NCBI GenBank assembly: GCA_031411995.1
Contig: JANOCD010000051.1
Location: forward strand, 7,067-71,066
Source: Rudanella sp031411995
Lineage (GTDB): Bacteria; Bacteroidota; Bacteroidia; Cytophagales; Spirosomataceae
DNA: 64,000 bases
Direction of reading: 5' to 3'
The translations under genes were made by a program, and so were the position numbers. Below the pieces are notes generated by a model, which saw only the letters and a program-made list of their open reading frames with translations, searched no databases and was not told the origin of the DNA. This document shows positions 17,899-24,670 of the stretch, piece after piece (within the stretch, counting starts at the first letter, position 1; every line of letters begins with the position of its first letter).

Positions 17899-18034
17899 AA
17901 AAATCTGATTTCTTGATTGTAAGGAAGCCCAAATTTACGACAAATGACGAATAGTGCCGTGGCCTGATTTTTGCTCCAACAAAATCCGATGTATTAATAC
18001 ATGAACAATTGTACCGCAAAAATAGTACCAGTTT

Positions 18035-18280
18035 TCAAAAATCTGAGGGGGTGGGAGCGGCCGGAAGCGAATCAGAAGTGGTTAAAGGCTGACCGTTTCG
18101 TTGTTGCAATTGTTTGATTTGCGCGTCTTTCTCGGTGATCTTATGGCGGAGGTACTGAATCTCACTCGCATACTGCTTGTCGCGGTTGTAGGAGATGTAT
18201 AGCAGGCCTATTAACCCCAAAAATAGGATTACGATGGCGGTCAGCAAAGACCAGACGACACCTCGAACTGCCGACGGCAT
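18035..18280 (-). CDS. Small membrane-anchored coiled-coil protein
   Basis: 81 aa when started at ATG 18280-18278. One membrane segment (VVWSLLTAIVILFLGLIGLL, about residues 8-27) is followed by a coiled coil (SEIQYLRHKITEKDAQIKQL) and a Pro/Ser tail. A longer reading to 18373 was rejected because it would translate through the terminator hairpin of the upstream gene. The layout resembles small inner-membrane proteins such as LapA-like or FtsB/L-like subunits, but I see no specific family. Confidence 0.65.
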   Translation of the reverse strand: MPSAVRGVVWSLLTAIVILFLGLIGLLYISYNRDKQYASEIQYLRHKITEKDAQIKQLQQRNGQPLTTSDSLPAAPTPSDF

Positions 18281-18320
18281 AACAAATGGATAGACGTAGC
18301 GAATTAGCAAAACGGCCAGC

Positions 18321-18357
18321 AAAAACAATCCCCGGCTCGCCTGAACCGGGGATTGTT
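18321..18357 (-). terminator. Intrinsic terminator of the DUF4136 gene
   Basis: A perfect 12-bp inverted repeat (AACAATCCCCGG at 18324-18335 with its complement at 18346-18357) is followed on the minus strand by a T-run (complement of 18321-18325). It lies 100 bp beyond the end of the DUF4136 gene. Confidence 0.8.
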
Positions 18358-18459
18358 GCAATTGGCATTCCAATGTTATTTTCGAGTGTCAGAGGCCACT
18401 AAATAGGGGCCACTAACTAAGTAAAACCTGACATTTGGTCTATATAATAGTCCCTTGTT

Positions 18460-19035
18460 TTACTTGGCAGCCCCGTAGTCCTGACCGGCACTTTCGGGGA
18501 AGTTTTTCATGATGCTCACCACCGTTTCGCGGAAAGCGGCATCGCGCTCACGCTCTTTTTTGCGGGTGTTCAATTGGCCTTTAGCCCATCCCTGCCAGAT
18601 AATGTCGTTCGTGCGGGCATCATACACGTTGATCACTACCCGATCTTCTTCATACTGACGCGAATAGACCTGATTGCCCATTCCGAAACCACCCCACCCG
18701 TAGCCGTATGGCCCCATGGTGTTGTTTGACTGAATTTGCTGGCGATCCCTTGAATCCGTGAAGAACCGAATGATAAGGTCAGCTTCCCCGCTCTCCACGG
18801 GCTTGTAGCCCCGCGACTTCAGCGACTGATCAAGTGCATCAGCAATCCGGCGTTGGTTCAGATTCCCGCCCACAATGGGGTCGGTGTTACGTTGGCGGTC
18901 GGCCTCGATCCGGTATGTTCCGAATTGGCGGACGTTTACTTTAGAGTCATAGTCGTACATGACAGAAACGGCAGGCGCACAGGCGGCCATCGTTCCGGCT
19001 ACGAATAGACTAGCGATTATGGCTTTGATTCTCAT
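18460..19035 (-). CDS. DUF4136 family lipoprotein
   Basis: 191 aa from ATG 19035-19033. The signal peptide MRIKAIIASLFVAGTMAAC ends in a lipidated Cys. The body matches DUF4136: YDYDSKVNVRQFGTYRI, then ALDQSLKSRGYKPVESGEAD, a Gly/Tyr-rich loop, and VVINVYDARTNDIIWQGWAKG. Family members are lipoproteins of unknown role, frequent in Bacteroidota. It has its own terminator at 18321-18357. Confidence 0.88.
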   Translation of the reverse strand: MRIKAIIASLFVAGTMAACAPAVSVMYDYDSKVNVRQFGTYRIEADRQRNTDPIVGGNLNQRRIADALDQSLKSRGYKPVESGEADLIIRFFTDSRDRQQIQSNNTMGPYGYGWGGFGMGNQVYSRQYEEDRVVINVYDARTNDIIWQGWAKGQLNTRKKERERDAAFRETVVSIMKNFPESAGQDYGAAK

Positions 19036-19203
19036 GGTAATTTTCGACTGGTTATGGATTAAAACCAACTACAAAACGAACAAACAGAGGCTTGTTGTAT
19101 AGGTTACTCTAAGAACGAACGGGGCGTTGCAGAAGTTCGATTTTCAGACTCAGCAGTGCGTTATTTTTGAGCAGTCAACCCACTGAAAATCAATAGAATC
19201 GGA

Positions 19204-19416
19204 TCAATGCTTTGGACAACCACAATCGTTCTTTTTGAACAATCCCCACATAAATCCCTTTTTCTTGCGGTAGCCTTTACGCTTCCGTTTAAAAATGGTT
19301 TCCTCTTTGGTCTTAACGGTTGTTTCGGTGGTGGCCGTCCTGACAGCCGCACTAACAGGAGCTTCGGTCATGCCCAGCAGGACCACAGCAAACAGAACTA
19401 ACCCTATGTTTTTCAT
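19204..19416 (-). CDS. Small exported basic protein
   Basis: 70 aa. A signal peptide (MKNIGLVLFAVVLLGMTEAP, then VSAA) precedes a Thr-rich segment and a strongly basic stretch (KRKRKGYRKKKG), ending in KKNDCGCPKH with two Cys. No family is recognised, but the signal peptide, codon use and isolated position support a real gene. It is divergent from ggt across a perfect palindrome. Confidence 0.6.
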   Translation of the reverse strand: MKNIGLVLFAVVLLGMTEAPVSAAVRTATTETTVKTKEETIFKRKRKGYRKKKGFMWGLFKKNDCGCPKH

Positions 19417-19454
19417 GGCCTACGTCGTTTGATATAATAACGTTTATTCATGCC

Positions 19455-19472
19455 TTACCAATGCATTGGTAA
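19455..19472. promoter_or_regulatory. Perfect palindrome between two divergent genes
   Basis: TTACCAATGCATTGGTAA is an 18-bp perfect dyad, 38 bp after the start of the minus-strand small protein and 42 bp before the ggt start. It is a candidate operator for either or both genes; no regulator gene is adjacent. Confidence 0.5.
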
Positions 19473-19513
19473 AAATGGATATTTTTTGCTTTTCTACCAA
19501 TACTCCTTACGTA

Positions 19514-21223
19514 ATGACTGTACACCTACGACTACTGACACTCGCCTGCTTCTTAATTGGCTTTTTCGGTACGCTTGCTCTAGCCCAGGACCGGCTCACC
19601 GGCAAATCGTTTGCTACCCGTACCGTGGTGATGGCCCGCAACGGCATGGCCTGCACCTCGCATCCCCTCTCGACCCAGGCCGCCATCGATGTGCTGCGCA
19701 AAGGCGGCAACGCCATTGACGCGGCCATTGCCGCCAACGCTATGGAAGGGGTGGTGGAGCCTGATATGAACGGGATTGGGGGCGATTTGTTCGCGATTGT
19801 CTGGGATGCCAAAACCAAAAAACTCTACGGACTCAACGCGTCGGGCCGCTCGCCATATGGCCTGACCCTGGCCGAGTTTCAGAAACGGGGACTCACGCAC
19901 ATTCCATCGGCTGGGCCGTTGCCGGTGTCGGTGCCGGGTTGTGTGGATGGCTGGTATGCCTTGCACAAGCGGTTTGGCAAAACACCCATGCCCGATATTC
20001 TGTCGCACGCCATTCGCTACGCCCGCGAAGGCTACCCGGTTCACGACGAAGCCGCTTTTTACTGGAGCAGCATGATTGCCCGGATGGGAACATACCCAAA
20101 CGTGATGGACGTGTATGCCCCCACCGGGGCCGCGCCCAAACGCGGGGAGATGTTCCAGAATCCAGCCTTGGCCAACACCCTCGAAAAAATTGCCAAAGGG
20201 GGCCGAGATGCGTTCTACAAAGGCGACATTGCCCGAACCATCGACGGGTTTATGAAAAAAATGGGCGGCTTTCTCAGTTACCGCGACCTCGCCGAACACA
20301 CCTCCGACTGGATCGAACCCGTTTCGACCAACTACCGGGGCTATGATGTGTGGGAACTCCCGCCCAACGGACAGGGCATTGCCGCACTCCAGATGCTGAA
20401 CATTTTGGAAGGCTACGATTTCTCGAAAATTCCGTGGGGCAGCCCGGAGCATATCCATCGGTTTGTGGAAGCCAAAAAGCTGGTGTTTGAAGACCGGGCC
20501 AAATATTATGCCGACCCTGCTTTCGCCAAAATTCCGGTGCAAACGCTCATTTCCAAACCCTACGCTGCCGAGCGTCGCGCCCTCATCAACACCGAAAAGG
20601 CCGCCGTGGGCGTTGAAGCAGGCAACCCGGCCCTGAAAGATGGCGACACCATTTACCTGACTGTGGCCGATGCCGAAGGCAACATGGTTTCGCTGATTCA
20701 GAGCAATTACCGGGGTTTTGGTTCCGGGATGGTGCCCGACGGATTGGGGTTCACCCTTCAGGATCGGGGCGAATTATACAGCCTCATCGACGGACAGAAC
20801 AATACGTATGCACCCCACAAACGGCCATTCCATACCATTATTCCGGCTTTCATCACCAAAGACGGGCAGCCGTTTATGAGTTTCGGCGTGATGGGGGGCG
20901 GTTTTCAGCCGCTTGGTCATGTGCAGATTGTGATGAACATGATCGACTTTGGTATGAATCCACAGGAGGCTGGCGACGCACCCCGCATCGACCACGCCGG
21001 CTCGTCGGAACCCACCGGCGAACGGGGCAGCGGGGTTGGCACCATCACCCTGGAATCGGGATACCCCTATGAGACAATCCGGGCCTTGATGCTGAAAGGC
21101 CATAATGTGGGTTATGACTTGGGGAATTATGGTGGCTATCAGGCCATTATGTTCGATGCCAAACAGAAGGTCTATCACGGAGCCACCGAATCGCGCAAAG
21201 ACGGGCAAGCGGCTGGTTTTTGA
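19514..21223 (+). CDS. ggt: Gamma-glutamyltransferase, exported
   Basis: 569 aa from ATG 19514; a TTG-like upstream extension to 19466 lacks support. The signal peptide (LLTLACFLIGFFGTLALAQ) sends it to the periplasm, where it should hydrolyse glutathione or transfer gamma-glutamyl groups. N-terminal family blocks are clear: GGNAIDAAIAANAMEGVVEP and GIGGDLFAIVWD. The autocatalytic Thr nucleophile is T379 in KDGDTIYLTVADAEGNMVS, although the usual TTH context is altered to TIY. The C-terminal half has GGGFQPLGHVQIVMNMIDFG. The altered context suggests a cephalosporin-acylase-like or unusual-substrate branch. Confidence 0.92.
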   Translation: MTVHLRLLTLACFLIGFFGTLALAQDRLTGKSFATRTVVMARNGMACTSHPLSTQAAIDVLRKGGNAIDAAIAANAMEGVVEPDMNGIGGDLFAIVWDAKTKKLYGLNASGRSPYGLTLAEFQKRGLTHIPSAGPLPVSVPGCVDGWYALHKRFGKTPMPDILSHAIRYAREGYPVHDEAAFYWSSMIARMGTYPNVMDVYAPTGAAPKRGEMFQNPALANTLEKIAKGGRDAFYKGDIARTIDGFMKKMGGFLSYRDLAEHTSDWIEPVSTNYRGYDVWELPPNGQGIAALQMLNILEGYDFSKIPWGSPEHIHRFVEAKKLVFEDRAKYYADPAFAKIPVQTLISKPYAAERRALINTEKAAVGVEAGNPALKDGDTIYLTVADAEGNMVSLIQSNYRGFGSGMVPDGLGFTLQDRGELYSLIDGQNNTYAPHKRPFHTIIPAFITKDGQPFMSFGVMGGGFQPLGHVQIVMNMIDFGMNPQEAGDAPRIDHAGSSEPTGERGSGVGTITLESGYPYETIRALMLKGHNVGYDLGNYGGYQAIMFDAKQKVYHGATESRKDGQAAGF

Positions 21224-21226
21224 TTT

Positions 21227-21943
21227 TCACAGCAAAAATGAATAGAACAGGCAGTGCGCCAGTTGCTGCAACACTGGCGCGTTGGCGGCCGCTTCGACCT
21301 TGTGTTTCTGGCTAAGTTGATACCAGAACGGCGGCAGGCATTGGGCGCGGGCGTTCATACCATCGTCGGGGCCGGTGGTCACGTAGCGCGTATCCACGCC
21401 CGCAATGGCTACCCGCACAAAACACATGGGGCAGGGTTCGGCGGAGGTGTAGAGTTTGAGTTGCTCGGTATAAATGGTGTTGCCGCCCCCGGTGAAATTT
21501 CCTTTCGAGCGGTATTTTTTGAACTGCGGCAGGCTCTCGAACTCCGTCAGCAGGTTCATTTCGGCGTGGAGGTCCGAGCGGCCTGTTTGGAGTTGGGCGT
21601 TGTAGGCACCGTGCAAAATTCGCCCCCGCCCGTCAACCAGCACCGCCCCAATGCCGTAACCACCCCGCAACGCACCGGTCAATGCCTGTTGCACAGCCGC
21701 CAGCGAAAACCGGTCCTCCGCAAAAGCGGGGTTGGGCTGGTAGGTCGAGAGGTAGGTTTTAATTTTCTGCAACACCACCGCCTTCGATTCAGTAGGCTGA
21801 ATGCCACAAGGCAGGGCCACAAGTTGACGCATCAGGTCGGCCCGGTCGGCGGGAGTTTTGTTGGCGTGGTTGAGCGAGTCGGCGGGTTGGGCCAGAGCTG
21901 GGATGGACAGCAAAAACAGGCAGAGGAAGAGAAGTGGGCGCAT
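21227..21943 (-). CDS. Exported zinc-dependent deaminase of the cytidine/deoxycytidylate family
   Basis: 238 aa from ATG 21943. A signal peptide (MRPLLFLCLFLLSIPALAQ) precedes a complete deaminase fold with zinc ligands H126 and catalytic E128 (HAEMNLL) and C171/C174 (PCPMC). Members of this superfamily (guanine, tRNA adenosine, cytidine and riboflavin-pathway deaminases) are normally cytoplasmic, so a secreted form is unusual. An N-terminal 60-residue helical addition precedes the core. It is convergent with ggt, with only 3 bp between the stop codons. Substrate unknown; guanine-deaminase-like activity is one option. Confidence 0.85.
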   Translation of the reverse strand: MRPLLFLCLFLLSIPALAQPADSLNHANKTPADRADLMRQLVALPCGIQPTESKAVVLQKIKTYLSTYQPNPAFAEDRFSLAAVQQALTGALRGGYGIGAVLVDGRGRILHGAYNAQLQTGRSDLHAEMNLLTEFESLPQFKKYRSKGNFTGGGNTIYTEQLKLYTSAEPCPMCFVRVAIAGVDTRYVTTGPDDGMNARAQCLPPFWYQLSQKHKVEAAANAPVLQQLAHCLFYSFLL

Positions 21944-21957
21944 CGCGTAAATAAACA

Positions 21958-21988
21958 AAAAAAACCGACCCCAAAGTCGGTTTTTTTT
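21958..21988 (-). terminator. Terminator of the Tyr/Gly-rich lipoprotein gene
   Basis: AACCGAC/GTCGGTT arms with A-tract and T-tract flanks on both sides form a hairpin with a CCCAAA loop. It lies just after the minus-strand gene ending at 22009 and just before the deaminase start, so it separates the two. Confidence 0.85.
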
Positions 21989-22008
21989 ACTAGAAATTTC
22001 TCACATGC

Positions 22009-22296
22009 TTACCGGCGATACCCTCTGGTACGACCAGATCCATGTCCCGGATTGCTATACCGCCGACCATAGGCCGGGGGAGCAGGCCGGTAATTCCGAT
22101 ACTGATTCCGATAATATACACGCGGTGGCGGGGTTACAATTATGGGTGGACGACGATAATACCCATAAGGACGATCATAATACCCATAACGAGGACCGTA
22201 ACCCCCATTAACGCCCACATAGGCAGGAGCACAACTCACCAGAACAAGCCCCAGGACAAGGGCCAAAAGCACCTGTTTAATCGGTTTCGCTTTCAT
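22009..22296 (-). CDS. Small Tyr/Arg/Pro-rich lipoprotein
   Basis: 95 aa. The signal peptide ends in VLVSC (Cys22). The mature part is low-complexity: repeats of GYYDRPYGYYRRPP type and RNQYRNYRPAPP. Such short, disordered envelope proteins are common in Cytophagales and have no known role. It has its own terminator. Confidence 0.75.
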   Translation of the reverse strand: MKAKPIKQVLLALVLGLVLVSCAPAYVGVNGGYGPRYGYYDRPYGYYRRPPIIVTPPPRVYYRNQYRNYRPAPPAYGRRYSNPGHGSGRTRGYRR

Positions 22297-22393
22297 GGCG
22301 TAAAGAATCTAAGCGTTTATTCCCCTTAGACTCTCTTCTATAACAAAGGTTTAACCGGATTGGTTGAGCGCATCAATTTTTCCCCTAGTCGGG

Positions 22394-23242
22394 TTACGCA
22401 TTGAGCCGGTTCTTCAGATAACTCAACGCCCGTTTGTACGCATCTTCAGAAGCAGTCTTGTCGTAGACGGGGTTGCTGGGGTTGGCAAAGCCGTGGTCGG
22501 CATCATACATTTTGATTTCGACCTTTTCGCCAGCCGTTTTCATGCTCTCCTCAAATTTCGTTACCGACTCCGGCGTAATCCCTTTGTCGCGGCTTCCGAA
22601 AATCCCCAATACATCGGTTTCCAGGCTCTTCAGTTTCGCAACGTCCTGCTCTGGTCTGCCGTAATACATCACACAACCCTTGGCCTGTTTGCCTGCCAGC
22701 ATGGCCGATTGCAGCGACAGCATCCCACCAAAACACCAGCCTACTGACCCAAACTCTGCTTTGGGACCGGCATAACCAATGGCTCCTTTCATGATGGCAT
22801 CAAGCCGTTCGCGGTTGGCCGCCTGCATATATTTCATGGCATCTTCGCGCTGGGTGGCCACCTTGCCATCATACATGTCAACGGCCAGCACGTTCACATT
22901 ATCGAGGTCGTTGTAGAACGCTTCGGCCTGTTGTTTGATGTTGTCGTTGAGACCCCACCACTCCTGATACACGAGCAACCACTTGTCGGATGGCTTTTTT
23001 GCTTTGATCAGAAAGCCATTGGCCGACTGCCCATCGGAAGTGGGAAATTTAATCATTTCGCCCGCGCCCTGATACTCAAACGGAAGCGGGTTTTCGTGCA
23101 ACATGGCAAAAGCCGGGTCGGCTGCCAACGCCGACATGTCGTTCCCGTGGCACAAGGGAATGGTGGCTGCATCGGGCTGGGGTTTTGTGGGAGCCAAAAC
23201 AGACAGCAGAAGTGAGAGCAAAGAAACGAAAATGATTTTCAT
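22394..23242 (-). CDS. Dienelactone hydrolase family protein, exported
   Basis: 282 aa. A signal peptide (MKIIFVSLLSLLLSVLAP) is followed by an alpha/beta-hydrolase of the DLH type. The expected triad is visible: Cys nucleophile in GSVGWCFGGML, Asp in GIFGSRDKGITP and His in DADHGFANP. The N-terminal MIKFPTSDGQSANGFLIKAK and the EWWGLN motif are typical. DLH enzymes open lactones such as dienelactone in aromatic degradation, but exported homologues are often of unknown substrate. No degradation cluster is nearby. Confidence 0.9.
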   Translation of the reverse strand: MKIIFVSLLSLLLSVLAPTKPQPDAATIPLCHGNDMSALAADPAFAMLHENPLPFEYQGAGEMIKFPTSDGQSANGFLIKAKKPSDKWLLVYQEWWGLNDNIKQQAEAFYNDLDNVNVLAVDMYDGKVATQREDAMKYMQAANRERLDAIMKGAIGYAGPKAEFGSVGWCFGGMLSLQSAMLAGKQAKGCVMYYGRPEQDVAKLKSLETDVLGIFGSRDKGITPESVTKFEESMKTAGEKVEIKMYDADHGFANPSNPVYDKTASEDAYKRALSYLKNRLNA

Positions 23243-23294
23243 GCGTAATGGGGGTTTATGTTTGGATGATTAACGCCATGTTGAGACGGTTGGT

Positions 23295-24578
23295 TTAAAC
23301 CCCTCGCGTTAACTCAAAAATAGTGATCTCTGGCAAAATGCCAACGCGGCCCGGATACCCCAGATACCCGTATCCCCGGTTCACATACAATTGCTGGTTT
23401 CCCTCCCGGTACAGCCCTGCCCATTGAGGATACACATATTGCGAGGGACTCCACTTGAAACCACCAATCTCCACGCCAAACTGCATTCCGTGGGTGTGGC
23501 CCGCAAACATCGCGTTGATGTCGGGGAATTTTGGTCGGACCTGCGCATCCCAATGGCTGGGGTCGTGCGACAGAAGCAGCTTAACAGGATAATCTTCAGT
23601 ACCCTGATAGGCTTTGGCCAGGTCGCCATATTTGGGCCACCGCGCGCCGGCCCCCCAGTTTTGAATGCCAATCAGGGCAATTTTATCGCCGTTCTGGGTA
23701 AAAATCCGGTTCTCGTCCATCATCAGATTCCAGCCGAGCAACCGGTGGGCTTCTTTCAGGTTGTTCAGATTCTGGCGTTTCACCTGCTCATTGGGCCACT
23801 GCACATAGTCGCCGTAGTCGTGGTTGCCGAGCGTGGAGAACACACCCAAGGGGGCTTTCACGTGCCGGAAAATCTCGATGTAGTCCTGCACTTCATCGGC
23901 GGTGTTGTTGACGAGGTCGCCCGTGAAAAAGACCATATCGGGTTTCTCTTTCAGGAGCATTTCCACGCCCCCCTTCACCGCTGTTTTGTTAAAAAACGAG
24001 CCGGAGTGAATATCCGACAATTGCGCAATTCGCATTCCCTCGAAACCTGACGGCAGGTTTTTCAGAGCTAGTTTCACCCGCCGAACGCGGTAGTCGTGCG
24101 CTCCTGAAATAATACCCCACGAGAACCCAACCAGCGGAATAGCCCCGGCCACCAGGGCAGTTTTCATCAGGAAATCCGAGCGGGTGATCACATCCGTTTG
24201 GGGCATATTGGGGCGGGTGGCATCGTCGGCAGCTTCGCGCACATCGGGCCGGTAGAACAGGGAAGCCACCCACCGGAAGAACCGCCCGATGTCGTCGATC
24301 AGGATAAAAAGAATGGCGAACACTTTCGAGAGATACGGAATAAAAATGCCGGCATACAGAAACGTGCGGGTGTGGCGACCCAGCAAGTCGGGTGGCGACA
24401 ATTGCATAAACAGAAAAACGCTTACCGACAGGGCCGTGAACCCCCAATAAACCAGGGTGATCATACGCTGTGTGTCGCCCGACAAGTTGCGAATAACGGT
24501 CCTAATAGCCTGATAAACATACCAGTCCATCACGAAAAGTACCAGACCGACGAGGACAAAAAAGAGAATGCGATTCAT
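23295..24578 (-). CDS. Membrane-anchored metallophosphoesterase (YkuE-like)
   Basis: 427 aa. Three or four membrane segments occupy the first 175 residues, followed by a calcineurin-like phosphoesterase. All five family motifs are present: D189/H191 (LSDIHSGS), GDLVNN, GNHDYG, LLLSHDPSH and GHTHGM. The layout matches YkuE/YaeI-type membrane phosphoesterases that act on lipid or nucleotide substrates outside the membrane. It is monocistronic, 52 bp from the DLH gene. Confidence 0.92.
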   Translation of the reverse strand: MNRILFFVLVGLVLFVMDWYVYQAIRTVIRNLSGDTQRMITLVYWGFTALSVSVFLFMQLSPPDLLGRHTRTFLYAGIFIPYLSKVFAILFILIDDIGRFFRWVASLFYRPDVREAADDATRPNMPQTDVITRSDFLMKTALVAGAIPLVGFSWGIISGAHDYRVRRVKLALKNLPSGFEGMRIAQLSDIHSGSFFNKTAVKGGVEMLLKEKPDMVFFTGDLVNNTADEVQDYIEIFRHVKAPLGVFSTLGNHDYGDYVQWPNEQVKRQNLNNLKEAHRLLGWNLMMDENRIFTQNGDKIALIGIQNWGAGARWPKYGDLAKAYQGTEDYPVKLLLSHDPSHWDAQVRPKFPDINAMFAGHTHGMQFGVEIGGFKWSPSQYVYPQWAGLYREGNQQLYVNRGYGYLGYPGRVGILPEITIFELTRGV

Positions 24579-24603
24579 AGGTTTTACAAAAATGAGGAGT
24601 CAT

Positions 24604-24646
24604 AAAAAACGGCTGCCCCTTCCTGATCAGGAGAGAGGCAACCGTT
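24604..24646 (-). terminator. Terminator of the ribonucleotide reductase gene
   Basis: AACGGcTGCC (24608-24617) pairs with GGCAaCCGTT (24637-24646); a T-run follows on the minus strand. It lies 24 bp after the nrdA stop codon. Confidence 0.8.
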
Positions 24647-24670
24647 GAAACGGAATCTATAACAATCAAT

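Noticed and set aside
18281..18373. N-terminal extension of the small coiled-coil protein
   Set aside because: The extension is the coding reading of a perfect intrinsic terminator belonging to the upstream gene.
2700..18420. GGCCACTAA occurring at about 2713 and twice near 18393-18411
   Set aside because: Too short and too few copies to call a repeat family.
22042..22329. Ile/Thr-rich 95-codon frame on the plus strand
   Set aside because: It is the mirror of the low-complexity Tyr/Arg lipoprotein on the minus strand, which has a signal peptide and terminator.
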